A stretch of 64,000 nucleotides of DNA from Streptomyces maremycinicus (GCF_001184025.1 NZ_BBYG01000012.1:535166-599165); one strand, 5' to 3'. Positions 17,322 to 25,959 are shown, counted from the first letter of the stretch. Notes: a model not told the origin generated them from the sequence alone. Made by a program: numbers and translations.

Positions 17322-18683
17322 GTGACAGAGACGACGCAGACGCACACCACGCGCCCGGACGACCCGGACGACTCCTTCGAGGCCTACCGGCCGCGCAGTC
17401 CGGAGTTCCGGGCGGCCGTGGACGCCCTGCGCGGCCTGCGGGAGGACCTGTTCCAGGACGCCTTCGCCTACCGCCCGCTGCCCCGCAAGGAGCACGCGGG
17501 CAGGCTCCTGGGCCGCATGAGGGGCCGCAGGCGGGAGTACGCGACCTGGTCCCGGCACGCGGTGGTCGGGGCGGCCGGCGCCGTGGCGACGCTGATCGCC
17601 TGGGCGGACGGCGAGGGGAGCGGTGTCGGTCTCCTCTCCGGTCTGCTCGCCCTGGTCCCGGTGCTGCTGACGCTGGTGCGGCCGGTCGGCGCCTTCTGGC
17701 TGTCGCTCGCGGGGACCACCGTCGTCGCGGTCATCGGCTCCACGTACACCGAGTGGCCGTGGCTGCCGGGCAGTTTCGCCGCCCACCTGATCGTGCTGAC
17801 GGTCGTGGCGATACGCACCCGCCCGCGTACGGCGGCGTGGATGTGGATGCTGACGGCGGCCTACGGCTTCGTCGCCGAGACCGTCTTCGGCTGGGGTCAC
17901 TACTACACGAACGTCGCGCCCATGCTGGTGTTCTCGGCGATCCTCCTGCTCGCCGTCACCGTCTGGCACATCCGCCGGCAGGCCGAGGAGAAGGTGACGG
18001 CCCAGCGGACGGTGACCGCGCACGAGCGCTCCCGACGCACCCTGCTGGAGGAGCGCACCACGATCGCCCGCGAGCTGCACGACGTGGTCGCCCACCACAT
18101 GTCGGTGGTGGCCATCCAGGCCGAGGCCGCCCCCTACCGGGTGGAGAACCCGCCGGAGGAGCTGGAGAAGGCGTTCGCCACCATCCGGGAGAACGCGGTG
18201 GCGGCGCTCACGGAGCTGCGCCGGGTCCTGGGCGTGGTCCGTGCCGAGCACTACGAGGTCCCCGACGCCCCGCAGCCCACGCTCGCCGAACTGGACGGGC
18301 TGCTCGCCAATGTCCGGCAGACGGGCCTGGAGGTGGAGAAGACGGTGACCGGCGCCGTGCGCGAGCTGCCGCAGGGCGTGGAGCTGTCGGCGTACCGGAT
18401 AGTCCAGGAGGCGCTGAGCAACACCCTGCGCCATGCTCCCGGGGCGGGCGCCCGGGTGGAGATCGGCTATGTGCTGGGCGGCCTGGGGCTGCGGATAGTG
18501 AACGGCGCGCCGCCCAACCCGTCCCTGATCAAGCCCTCGCCGGGCGCCGGTCACGGCATCACCGGAATGCGGGAGAGAGTCGGCATGCTGAACGGCGAGA
18601 TGACGGCGGAGCCCACCCCGGAGGGCGGTTACGAGGTGACGGTGTTCCTGCCGGTGCCCGTCGCGAGCGAGAGTGCGGCATGA
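17322..18683 (+). CDS. NarL-family sensor histidine kinase
   Basis: About 453 residues. After ~85 cytoplasmic residues there are roughly five hydrophobic helices (residues ~85-210) with no large external loop, so the signal is probably sensed in the membrane. The dimerisation/H-box of the HisKA_3 group is TIARELHDVVAHHMSVVAIQ, and the ATPase domain has YRIVQEALSNTLRHA (N box) and GHGITGMRERVGML (G box). The start is probably GTG 17322. TACCGT at 17309-17314 is a possible -10, so the mRNA could be nearly leaderless; a TTG at 17316 also opens the frame. It ends in an ATGA overlap with its response regulator. Confidence 0.9.
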   Translation: MTETTQTHTTRPDDPDDSFEAYRPRSPEFRAAVDALRGLREDLFQDAFAYRPLPRKEHAGRLLGRMRGRRREYATWSRHAVVGAAGAVATLIAWADGEGSGVGLLSGLLALVPVLLTLVRPVGAFWLSLAGTTVVAVIGSTYTEWPWLPGSFAAHLIVLTVVAIRTRPRTAAWMWMLTAAYGFVAETVFGWGHYYTNVAPMLVFSAILLLAVTVWHIRRQAEEKVTAQRTVTAHERSRRTLLEERTTIARELHDVVAHHMSVVAIQAEAAPYRVENPPEELEKAFATIRENAVAALTELRRVLGVVRAEHYEVPDAPQPTLAELDGLLANVRQTGLEVEKTVTGAVRELPQGVELSAYRIVQEALSNTLRHAPGAGARVEIGYVLGGLGLRIVNGAPPNPSLIKPSPGAGHGITGMRERVGMLNGEMTAEPTPEGGYEVTVFLPVPVASESAA

Positions 18684-19345
18684 CGATCCGCGTACTGGTC
18701 GCCGACGACCAGATGATGGTGCGCGAGGGCTTCTCGGTCCTGCTGAACGCGATGCCGGACATCGAGGTCGTGGGCGAGGCGGTCAACGGCCGGGAGGCGA
18801 TCGACCGCGTCCGTGAACTCGCGCCCGACGTGGTCCTGATGGACATCCGCATGCCGGAGCTGAACGGCATCGAGGCGACGCGGGAGATCGTGGCGGCGGA
18901 CGACTCGGCGAAGGTCCTGGTGCTGACGACCTTCGACCTGGACGAGTACGTCTACCAGGCGCTGCGCGCGGGTGCCTCGGGCTTCCTGCTCAAGGACGCG
19001 TCGGCCCGCCAGCTGGCCGAGGGGGTGCGGGTGGTGGCGGCCGGTGAGGCACTGCTGGCCCCGTCCGTCACCCGGCGGCTGATCACGGAGTTCTCCAAGC
19101 TGTCCGACACCCCGCGGCTGTCACCGACCGCGCAGGCGGCCTACGGCGACCTGACCGAGCGGGAGACGGAGGTGCTGGTCCTCATCGCGCAGGGGCTGTC
19201 GAACCTCGAGATAGCCGGCCGGCTGGTGGTCGCGGAGTCGACCATCAAGACCCATGTGAGCAGGATCCTGGTCAAGCTGGGCCTGCGGGACCGCACCCAG
19301 GCGGCGGTCTTCGCCTACGAGGCCCGACTGGTGACCCCGGGCTAG
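18680..19345 (+). CDS. NarL/LuxR-family response regulator
   Basis: 221 residues, full length. Receiver domain 1-120 with acidic pair D9-D10, phospho-acceptor D55 in VVLMDIRMPELNG, the switch Thr in VLVLTTFDLDEYV and Lys in GFLLKDASARQ. LuxR-type helix-turn-helix 150-215 (DLTERETEVLVLIAQGLSNLEIA, then VAESTIKTHVSRILVKLGL). It starts within the histidine kinase stop (ATGA), so the pair is translationally coupled. The truncated regulator at 16883-17253 is its close paralogue, suggesting a former second pair. Natural targets are unknown; the repeated CCCGTAGTAC motif is a candidate binding site. Confidence 0.94.
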   Translation: MTIRVLVADDQMMVREGFSVLLNAMPDIEVVGEAVNGREAIDRVRELAPDVVLMDIRMPELNGIEATREIVAADDSAKVLVLTTFDLDEYVYQALRAGASGFLLKDASARQLAEGVRVVAAGEALLAPSVTRRLITEFSKLSDTPRLSPTAQAAYGDLTERETEVLVLIAQGLSNLEIAGRLVVAESTIKTHVSRILVKLGLRDRTQAAVFAYEARLVTPG

Positions 19346-19347
19346 GG

Positions 19348-19485
19348 CCTGTCCGCCGGATCGCCCCGCGGACGCGGGCCGACAGCTGCGCCCGCGCCGA
19401 CGCCTTCCTCCGGCCCGACGCCTTACTCCGGCCCGGCCCCTCCCTCCGGCCCGACGCCGTCCTCCAGCCCGATCCGCCGGACAGG
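19348..19485. other. Inverted repeat flanking GC-rich repeats after the two-component operon
   Basis: CCTGTCCGCCGGATC (19348-19362) pairs with GATCCGCCGGACAGG (19471-19485) with one mismatch. Between them are several CTCCGGCCCGACGCC-like units. Possibly a terminator or a repetitive intergenic element. Confidence 0.4.
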
Positions 19486-19547
19486 TCCTCGGCCGCGGGA
19501 CGAAGGCCCCCCTGGTCAGCAGGCCGCTCACCGGCTAGCGTCCGTTC

Positions 19548-20765
19548 ATGGCAGCAGTTGACGCTCTCTCCTTCGATCCCTGGGATCCCGCGTTCGTCTC
19601 GGACCCCTACCCGGCCTACGCCGAACTTCGGGAGCGGGGGCGGGTGATCTACTACGAGCCGACCGACCAGTGGCTGGTGCCGCGGCACGCGGATGTGTCG
19701 GCGCTGCTGCGGGAGCGGAGGCTCGGGCGGACGTATCAGCACCGGTTCACGCACGAGGACTTCGGGCGGACGGCGCCCCCGGCCGAGCAGGAGCCGTTCC
19801 ACACGCTCAACGACCACGGGATGCTCGACCTGGAGCCGCCCGACCACACCCGGATCCGGCGGCTGGTGTCGAAGGCGTTCACCCCGCGCACGGTGGAGCG
19901 GTTGAAGCCGTACGTCCGGCAGCTCGCCGGGGAGCTGGTGGACCGGCTGGTGGAGGCGGGCGGGGGCGATCTGCTGAGCGATGTCGCCGAACCGCTGCCG
20001 GTCGCCGTGATCGCGGAGATGCTGGGCATCCCGGACTCGGACCGGGCGCCGCTGAGGCCCTGGTCGGCGGACATCTGCGGGATGTACGAGCTGAGCCCGT
20101 CGAAGGAGACCGCGGCGAGGGCGGTGCGGGCCTCGGTGGAGTTCTCCGAGTATCTGCGGGAGCTCATCGCCGCTCGGCGCAAGGAGCCCGGCGACGATCT
20201 CATCTCCGGTCTCATCGCCGCGCACGACGAGGGGGACCGGCTCACCGAGCAGGAGATGATCTCGACCGCGGTGCTGTTGCTCAACGCGGGGCACGAGGCG
20301 ACCGTGAACGCCACCGTCAACGGCTGGTGGGCGCTGTTCAGGAACCCGGAGCAGCTGGCCGCGCTGCGTGCCGACCACACACTCGTGCCCTCCGCCGTGG
20401 AGGAGCTGATGCGGTACGACACCCCGCTCCAGCTCTTCGAGCGGTGGGTGCTCGACGACATCGAGATCGACGGGACCACCGTGCCCCGGGGCGCCGAGAT
20501 CGCCATGCTCTTCGGGTCGGCGAACCACGACCCAGCCGTCTTCGCCGCCCCGGACCGGCTGGATCTCACCCGTGCCGAGAACCCGCACATCTCCTTCAGC
20601 GCGGGCATCCACTACTGCATCGGAGCCCCGCTGGCCCGTATCGAGCTCGCCGCCTCCATGACGGCACTGCTGGAGCGGGCCCCCACCCTGGCCCTGGCGG
20701 CGGAGCCCCGGCGCAAGCCGAACTTCGTGATCCGAGGGCTGGAGGGACTCAACGTGACGCTTTGA
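19548..20765 (+). CDS. Cytochrome P450 (CYP107-like)
   Basis: 405 residues, a soluble bacterial P450. The I-helix oxygen-activation motif is AGHEAT (residues 247-252), the K-helix ExxR is EELMR (285-289), and the haem-binding loop is FSAGIHYCIGAPLAR with Cys357. The haem loop has Ser where many P450s have the first Gly, a tolerated variant. General layout suggests the CYP107 family; substrate is unknown. No ferredoxin or ferredoxin reductase gene is adjacent, so electrons must come from elsewhere. The 3' end overlaps the convergent small membrane protein gene by 17 bases. Confidence 0.95.
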   Translation: MAAVDALSFDPWDPAFVSDPYPAYAELRERGRVIYYEPTDQWLVPRHADVSALLRERRLGRTYQHRFTHEDFGRTAPPAEQEPFHTLNDHGMLDLEPPDHTRIRRLVSKAFTPRTVERLKPYVRQLAGELVDRLVEAGGGDLLSDVAEPLPVAVIAEMLGIPDSDRAPLRPWSADICGMYELSPSKETAARAVRASVEFSEYLRELIAARRKEPGDDLISGLIAAHDEGDRLTEQEMISTAVLLLNAGHEATVNATVNGWWALFRNPEQLAALRADHTLVPSAVEELMRYDTPLQLFERWVLDDIEIDGTTVPRGAEIAMLFGSANHDPAVFAAPDRLDLTRAENPHISFSAGIHYCIGAPLARIELAASMTALLERAPTLALAAEPRRKPNFVIRGLEGLNVTL

Positions 20766-21033
20766 GGCGGCTCTCGGCGCGGCTCTCGGTGCGACTCTTG
20801 AGTCGGCGTCTGACGCGGACGCCGAGGCGGCTGAGCACGGCCCACAGGGCCAGGCCGCCGGCCGTTCCGCCCAGCAGGGCCAGCGGGAGTTCCGCGTAGA
20901 GGACGCTCCAGTCGGGGCTCTGCTCGAATCGCCACCAGCGGCCGCGGAGCCCGACGGACCAGACCGCGAGCCCCGCGCCCCAGCCGAGCGCCATGGCGAG
21001 GCACCCACCGGCGGCCTGCGTACGTTGTCCCAT
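20749..21033 (-). CDS. Small two-helix membrane protein
   Basis: 94 residues, not assigned to a family. Two hydrophobic segments are visible, CLAMALGWGAGLAVWSVGL (about residues 11-29) and LPLALLGGTAGGLALWAVLSRL (about 49-70). A strongly basic tail with Arg/Ser repeats (RRRLKSRTESRAESRLK) follows. The ATG at 21033 lies just outside the large repeat block. The stop overlaps the P450 3' end by 17 bases, tail to tail. The ribosome-binding site is weak, so this is a moderately supported gene. Confidence 0.6.
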   Translation of the reverse strand: MGQRTQAAGGCLAMALGWGAGLAVWSVGLRGRWWRFEQSPDWSVLYAELPLALLGGTAGGLALWAVLSRLGVRVRRRLKSRTESRAESRLKASR

Positions 21034-21119
21034 GCCCGAGACGGACGCACGCCGGCCGCCGGGAGTTCCCCGTCCGCCCGAAGACCGAGCGGCGCGGCGC
21101 ACGGCGCCGCCCGCCGGAA

Positions 21120-21590
21120 CCGCGTGGCCAGCCCGGGGGCATGTGGCCCGCCGGACCGCGTGGCCCGCCCGGGCCGTGTGGTGCGCCGGGCCGTGTGGTG
21201 CGCCGACCCGCATGGCCCGCCCGGACCGTGTGGTGCGCCGACTCGCATGGCCTGCCCGGACCGTGTGGTGCGCCGGACCGCGTGGCCCGCCCGGCCCGTA
21301 TGGCGCGCCGGACCGCGTGCTGCGCTGACCCGCGTGGCCTGCCCGGACCGTGTGGTGCGCCGGACCGCGTGGCCCGCCCGGCCCGTATGGCGCGCCGGAC
21401 CGCGTGCTGCGCCGACCCGCGTGGCCCGCCCGGGCGTGGCCCGCCCGGGCGTGGCCCGCCCGGACCGTACGGTGCGCCGGACCGCGTGCTGCGCCGACCC
21501 GCGTGGCCTGCCCGGACCGTGTGGTGCGCCGACTCGCATGGCACGCCCGGACCGTGTGGTGCGCCGGAGCGCGTGCTGCGCCGGACCCGG
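21120..21590. repeat. GC-rich tandem repeat block with 87-bp higher-order unit
   Basis: About 470 bases of degenerate 17-18-base units of the type CCGTGTGGTGCGCCGGA and CCGCGTGGCCCGCCCGGA. A composite 87-base unit starting TGGCCTGCCCGGACCG at 21248 is repeated nearly exactly at 21335, and fragments recur to about 21590. Several frames stay open on both strands only because of the repeat. It lies between the ABC permease stop and the start of the small membrane protein gene, and no real gene is seen in 21034-21629. Confidence 0.9.
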
Positions 21591-21629
21591 CCGACGGCGG
21601 GCTGTCCGGGCTGCGTGTCGGTCGCAGAC

Positions 21630-23198
21630 CTAGGTCGTCATGTCCCGCCGTCGCAGGGCCGCCAGTCCCGCGGTCACCAGCGTCGCCGCCGCAGCGGAGA
21701 GCACCAGCACCGGCGTCCACTCCATCGCGCCGCCCGGCAGTTTCGGCAGGTGGCCGAAGGGCGACAGGTCCAGGACGGCCTGCGGGGCGTCCAGGGCCGG
21801 GCCGATCCAGCCGATGAGCAGGATCGCGCCCGCCACCCCCCACGCGGCCGGGGCGATCCGCGGGGCCGTTCCGTACAGCAGTACGGCCAGGCCGCCGACC
21901 AACCAGATCGCCGGGAGCTGCACGAGACAGGCGCCCAGGATCGGCAGGACGTCCCGGCGGTGGCCCGCGGCGAAACCGAGCCCGGCCAGGAGCATGATCA
22001 GGGTCGCGCCGCCGAAGGCGATCGTCAGGTGACCGGCCGCCCAGCGCAGTCGGCCCACCGCGTTCGCGAGAACCGGTTCCGCGCGGCCCGAGGTCTCCTC
22101 GCCGTGCAGCCGCAGGACGGACGACACCACGTACAGGGCCGCGATCAGGCCGAGCATGCCGATCATCGAGGCGAGGAACGCGTCCGTCAGGTCGCTCCGG
22201 CCGCCCATCCGCTCGAAGATCTCGCGGGCCTTGGCGTTGTCGGCGACCAGGTCGGCCACGCCCTCGGTGAGCGAGCCGTACACCACCCCCGTGAGGAAGA
22301 AGCCGACGCTCCAGCCCAGCACCCCGCCCCGCTGGAGCCGCCAGGCCAGCGCGGCGGCCGTCCTCAGCCGGCCCGTCGCCGGGCCGGGGCGGGTGGGCAG
22401 GAAGCTCATGCCCACGTCCCGGCGGCCGGCGAGCCCGTAGGCCAGCGCGCCCTGCGCTCCGGCGACGGCCGCGAACAACGCCAGCACCCACCACCGCTCG
22501 CCCGCGAAGGCCCGCAGGTTCTCCAGCCAGCCGAGCGGGGACAGCCAGGTCAGCCATGCGGAACCGTCGTCGGCCGACGCGTCGCCCGCCGCCCGCAGGA
22601 CGAAGGCCACGCCCAGCACCGCCGCCGTCAGTCCGCGGGCCAGCCGCGCGCTCTCGGTGAGCTGTGCGAGGACCGCCGCGGCCGTGGCGAACACCATGCC
22701 CACCCCGGCGAGTCCGAGGCCGAACGCGACCGCGCCCGCCGCGCCGTGGCCTGCCAGGCCCGCCGCGACCAGCAGGGCCAGTACGGCGTCGGCGACGGCC
22801 GCCGCGAGCAGGGCCGCCGTCAGGGAGGCGCGGCGGCCGACCATGCCGGACGCGATGAGTTCCTGACGGCCGCTCTCCTCCTCGTCCCGGGTGTGCCGGA
22901 CGACGACCAGCAGACTCGTCACCGCGGCGAGCGCGGCCGCGAACACCCCCACCCGCCAGGCCGTCAGCGCGCCGAGCGAGTCGTCGAAGACCGGGCCGAT
23001 CAGGGCCCGCAGGGAGGCGTTGGTCTCCATCTGCCGCAGCAGGCCGGCCCGGTCGGCCGGGGTGCCGTAGAGGCTCTCGAGCGTGTTCGGCATGGACAGG
23101 ACCATCAGGGTGTTCACCGCCACCCAGACGGGGATCAGCACCCGGTCGCGGCGCAGCGCGAAGCGCAGGAGCGGGCCGGTGCCCGCCAGCGTGGTCAT
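21630..23198 (-). CDS. ABC-2 type exporter permease
   Basis: About 522 residues with some twelve hydrophobic helices, in two halves that each begin with a GTGPLLRFALRRDR / LAWRLQRGGVLGWSVGF-like element. This matches the large bacterial permeases that pair with a single drug-type ATPase. The ATG at 23198 overlaps the stop of the upstream ATPase gene by four bases (ATGA). Substrate unknown; the divergent MarR-like regulator suggests induction by a toxic compound or envelope stress. The large repeat block begins shortly after its stop. Confidence 0.9.
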   Translation of the reverse strand: MTTLAGTGPLLRFALRRDRVLIPVWVAVNTLMVLSMPNTLESLYGTPADRAGLLRQMETNASLRALIGPVFDDSLGALTAWRVGVFAAALAAVTSLLVVVRHTRDEEESGRQELIASGMVGRRASLTAALLAAAVADAVLALLVAAGLAGHGAAGAVAFGLGLAGVGMVFATAAAVLAQLTESARLARGLTAAVLGVAFVLRAAGDASADDGSAWLTWLSPLGWLENLRAFAGERWWVLALFAAVAGAQGALAYGLAGRRDVGMSFLPTRPGPATGRLRTAAALAWRLQRGGVLGWSVGFFLTGVVYGSLTEGVADLVADNAKAREIFERMGGRSDLTDAFLASMIGMLGLIAALYVVSSVLRLHGEETSGRAEPVLANAVGRLRWAAGHLTIAFGGATLIMLLAGLGFAAGHRRDVLPILGACLVQLPAIWLVGGLAVLLYGTAPRIAPAAWGVAGAILLIGWIGPALDAPQAVLDLSPFGHLPKLPGGAMEWTPVLVLSAAAATLVTAGLAALRRRDMTT

Positions 23199-24085
23199 GC
23201 CGGTGTCTCCTGGTAGTGCCGCAGGAACAGCTCCTCCAGCGTCGGCGGCGTCGACCGCAGCGACCGTATGCCCGAGTCCGCCAGCGACCGCAGCACCGCG
23301 TCGAGTTGGTCGGTGTCGACGTGCAGCCGCACGCGCTTCCCCTGGACGTCGAGGTCGTGCACGCCCGGCAGACGCGCCAACCCGTTGGGGGAGTGGGTGA
23401 GTTCGGCGGTCACGCTGGTCCTCGTCAGATGGCGCAGCTCGGCCAGCGAGCCGGTCTCCACCGTGCGGCCCTTGCGGATGATGCTGACCCGGTCGCACAG
23501 TTCCTCGACCTCGCTGAGGATGTGGGAGGACAGCAGGACCGTACGGCCGCGGTCCCGTTCCTCCCGCACACAGCGCTGGAAGACCTCCTCCATCAGCGGG
23601 TCCAGGCCCGAGGTCGGCTCGTCCAGGATCAGCAGGTCGACGTCCGAGGCGAACGCGGCCACCAGGGCGACCTTCTGGCGGTTGCCCTTCGAGTAGGTAC
23701 GGCCCTTCTTGGTGGGGTCCAGCTCGAAGCGGTCGATGAGGTCGGCCCGGCGAACCGCGTCCAGGCCGCCGCGCAGCCGGCCGTACAGGTCGATGACCTC
23801 GCCGCCGGACAGGTTGCGCCACAGGGTCACGTCGCCCGGGACGTACGCGATTAGGCGGTGCGCCTCGACCGCGTCGGTCCACGGGTCGCGGCCGAGGACC
23901 TGTGCGGCGCCGGAGTCGGCGCGCAGCAGGCCGAGCAGGATGCGGATGGTGGTGGACTTGCCGGAGCCGTTGGGACCGAGGAAGCCGTGCACCTCACCGG
24001 CCTCGACCTCAAGGTCCAGGCCGGCGAGTGCGGGGGCACGGCCGAAGGACTTGTGCAGTCCGGACACCGAGATGGCCTTCGTCAT
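23195..24085 (-). CDS. ABC transporter ATP-binding protein
   Basis: 296 residues. Walker A GPNGSGKST (residues 38-46), Q-loop region in VPGDVTLWRNLSGGEVI, signature region YSKGNRQKVALVAAF, Walker B LLILDEPTSGLDP, and the H-loop His in LLSSHILSEVEEL. The C-terminal ~80 residues form the usual DUF4162-like extension of drug-exporter ATPases. It is first gene of a two-gene operon with the permease and divergent from the MarR/GbsR-like gene across 73 bases that hold an AT-rich operator-like site. Confidence 0.95.
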   Translation of the reverse strand: MTKAISVSGLHKSFGRAPALAGLDLEVEAGEVHGFLGPNGSGKSTTIRILLGLLRADSGAAQVLGRDPWTDAVEAHRLIAYVPGDVTLWRNLSGGEVIDLYGRLRGGLDAVRRADLIDRFELDPTKKGRTYSKGNRQKVALVAAFASDVDLLILDEPTSGLDPLMEEVFQRCVREERDRGRTVLLSSHILSEVEELCDRVSIIRKGRTVETGSLAELRHLTRTSVTAELTHSPNGLARLPGVHDLDVQGKRVRLHVDTDQLDAVLRSLADSGIRSLRSTPPTLEELFLRHYQETPA

Positions 24086-24104
24086 GGTTCAGAACGTACG
24101 CTTC

Positions 24105-24122
24105 TTTCAGAAATTTGTGAAG
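24105..24122. promoter_or_regulatory. AT-rich pseudo-palindrome between exporter and regulator genes
   Basis: TTTCAG-AAATTT-GTGAAG, an imperfect inverted repeat centred on AAATTT, stands out in this GC-rich genome. It lies just upstream of the -35 of the regulator and about 20 bases from the ATPase start. Likely binding site of the adjacent MarR-like protein (inference). Confidence 0.5.
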
Positions 24123-24152
24123 TTAAGGAAGTCGGTGAAGCAACGTTAGGAT
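24123..24152 (+). promoter_or_regulatory. Candidate promoter of the MarR/GbsR-like gene
   Basis: TTAAGG (24123-24128) and TAGGAT (24147-24152) with 18-base spacing. Seven bases after the -10 lies the A of the ATG at 24159, so the transcript may be leaderless. Confidence 0.45.
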
Positions 24153-24158
24153 GGGGTC

Positions 24159-24674
24159 ATGGCGGTCGAACGGGTCGAGCGGGGAGAAGCCGGTGGTGAC
24201 CGGGACGCCGAGGCCGTGTCGCGGTTCGTCGAGGCCTTCGCGGCGCAGCTCGTCGAGGCCGGGATGCAGCGGATGCCCGCCCGGGTCTTCGCGGCGCTCC
24301 TCTCCTCCGACGAGGGCGCGATGACCTCGGCCGAGCTGGGCGAACAGCTGCGGATCAGCCCCGCTGCGGTGTCCGGCGCGGTGCGCTACCTGGCCCAGCA
24401 GCACATGGTCGCGCGCGAGCGCGAGCCCGGTTCGCGGCGCGAGCGCTACCGGGTGCACAGCAACCAGTGGTACGAGGCGATGACCAACCGCGAGTCCATG
24501 CTCAAGCGGTGGGAGGACGCGCTGCGCGAGGGTGTCACCAGCCTCGGAAGCCGCACCCCCGCCGGACGCCGCATGGCCGAGACGCTCGCCTTCTTCGAGT
24601 TCGTCGACGGCGAGCTCGTGGCCATGATGGAGCGGTGGCGGGTCCACCGGGCGGAGGTCTTCGGGAACCGGTAG
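24159..24674 (+). CDS. MarR/GbsR-family transcriptional regulator
   Basis: 171 residues. Winged helix-turn-helix around residues 30-100: RMPARVFAALLSSDEGAMTSAELGEQL, recognition helix ISPAAVSGAVRYLAQQHMV, wing REREPGSRRERYRVH. A C-terminal helical region (WEDALREGVTSLG, FFEFVDGELVAMMERWR) would form the dimer interface. The GbsR-like arrangement is common beside ABC-2 exporters. Divergent from the exporter operon and probably its repressor. AGGATGGGG before the ATG could act either as -10 or as ribosome-binding site. Confidence 0.9.
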   Translation: MAVERVERGEAGGDRDAEAVSRFVEAFAAQLVEAGMQRMPARVFAALLSSDEGAMTSAELGEQLRISPAAVSGAVRYLAQQHMVAREREPGSRRERYRVHSNQWYEAMTNRESMLKRWEDALREGVTSLGSRTPAGRRMAETLAFFEFVDGELVAMMERWRVHRAEVFGNR

Positions 24675-25061
24675 GCCCCGTGAGGCGACCGCTCAGCGGC
24701 GGCCCCCGGAGCGGCCGCTCAGCGAGGCATGGCACGTCGAAGCTCCAGGACCCGCGCGGGCAGCCTGAATCCGATCGCCCGCCCGCCGCCTTCGTCGTCG
24801 ATCGCCCGGCCGCCGCCTTCGTCGTCGATCGCCCGGCCGCTGGGCAGCCCAGCCGGGCACCCCGCGCGGACGCCCCCGGATTTCACGGCCGGGGCCAGTG
24901 GGGTCAGCCGGGTCGTCAGGGTCAGCCGGGGTCGTCAGGGGCGACCGGGTCAGCCGGGTCGGTCGGAGCAGTCGGGTCGGTACGGTCAGCCGGGGTCAGC
25001 CAGGTCAGCCGGGTCGGCAGGGGTCGGCAAGGTCGGCCGGGGTCGTCAGGGGCGGCCGGGG
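24675..25061. repeat. 387-bp intergenic region filled with short repeats
   Basis: A perfect 27-base duplication (24786-24812 and 24813-24839, beginning CCGCCTTCGTCGTCGATCGC) is followed by about 150 bases of degenerate GTCAGCCGGG / GGTCGTCAGGG units up to 25060. It separates the convergent regulator and DagK-like genes. No coding frame is credible. Confidence 0.75.
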
Positions 25062-25934
25062 TCATCGTTCCGGCAGCATCAGTCCCAGGGCGCCCTCGCG
25101 CACCGTCCAGGTGCGCCGTCGTACCGGTCCCGCGACGGTCGCGTCCGCGCGGTAGCGGAAATCCGCGCCCGACACGGTCACGATCCGCCCCCGGGCCTCC
25201 AGCGGCACCGCCACCGCGCCCAGGGACAGCGGCCGCACCCGCACCACGGCCGTGCCGGCGGGCCCCGGCGTCACCGACACCGCCTCCACCGGCTGGTCGA
25301 GGTCGACCAGGGTCACCCCGTCGACCTCGATCCGCAGCCGGGCCGGACCGGGCGGTGCCGGGGCGGCGGAGAGCCGCGACGGCCGGGACGGCACCAGGGT
25401 CCGGAAGAGGGACTGGTAGGTCCGCAGCCAGGGGTGGCCGCCGCCCTGCGCGAGGCCGGCCTCCGCCACGGTCGGCTCCGGCCGCGGGGTCAGCGGTACC
25501 GGCGGGATGCGCAGCGCGCCCAGCACCACCCCGTCGCTGTCGTCCACCAGTACGTCCAGACGCCGCTCGGCGCCGTCCAGGGCGGCCCGGGCCGCCGCCA
25601 CCGCCCCCGTGGGCACCCCCAGGGCCTGCGCGACGCCCAGGGCGGCGCCCACCGGCACCACGGACAGCACGGTTTCGGCCAGGGTCCGCTGCCGGTGCAG
25701 CAGGGCCACCGCCCGCATCAGCGCGCGGTCGTCACCGACGACCACCGGCCGCCGCGCACCCCGCCGGGCCAGCGCCCGGGCGAATTCCTCCGGGCCCTCC
25801 GGCAGACACACCTTCGTGCTCGCCGCACCCGCGCTGAGCACGTCTTTCGCGATTCGAACGGACTCCCCGTCCGCGCGCCGGGCGACCGGATCAATGATCA
25901 CCAGCAGCTGATCGGACGTCGGAGAAGTCGCCAC
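25062..25934 (-). CDS. Diacylglycerol-kinase-like protein, catalytic motifs degenerate
   Basis: 290 residues. The start LLVIIDPVARR, LPEGPEEFARALARRGARRPVVVGDD and PVGAALGVAQALGVPTG follow the order of the DAGK catalytic domain (IxNPxSG, GGDGT, PxGTxN). However, GGDGT is replaced by VGDDRA and the PxGTxN region by PVGAAL. The C-terminal half is the beta-sandwich expected of lipid kinases. It is therefore probably a non-catalytic relative or a strongly diverged enzyme. The GTG start at 25934 follows AGGACCGAG. Divergent from purA. Confidence 0.78.
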   Translation of the reverse strand: MATSPTSDQLLVIIDPVARRADGESVRIAKDVLSAGAASTKVCLPEGPEEFARALARRGARRPVVVGDDRALMRAVALLHRQRTLAETVLSVVPVGAALGVAQALGVPTGAVAAARAALDGAERRLDVLVDDSDGVVLGALRIPPVPLTPRPEPTVAEAGLAQGGGHPWLRTYQSLFRTLVPSRPSRLSAAPAPPGPARLRIEVDGVTLVDLDQPVEAVSVTPGPAGTAVVRVRPLSLGAVAVPLEARGRIVTVSGADFRYRADATVAGPVRRRTWTVREGALGLMLPER

Positions 25935-25959
25935 CTCGGTCCTGCCTCGCTTCCTCGGG

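Noticed and set aside
13062..19345. Idea that the kyn genes and the adjacent two-component system form one new signalling system
   Set aside because: They are separated by a decayed patch and nothing links the histidine kinase to tryptophan; the repeated motif is not found ahead of kynA.
21034..21629. Repeat block considered as a CRISPR array
   Set aside because: Units are contiguous and degenerate with no unique spacers, and no cas genes are present.
21141..23216. 691-residue plus-strand frame starting with collagen-like GPPGPCGAP repeats
   Set aside because: The collagen-like part is a translation of the DNA repeat block, and the rest is antisense to the ABC permease.
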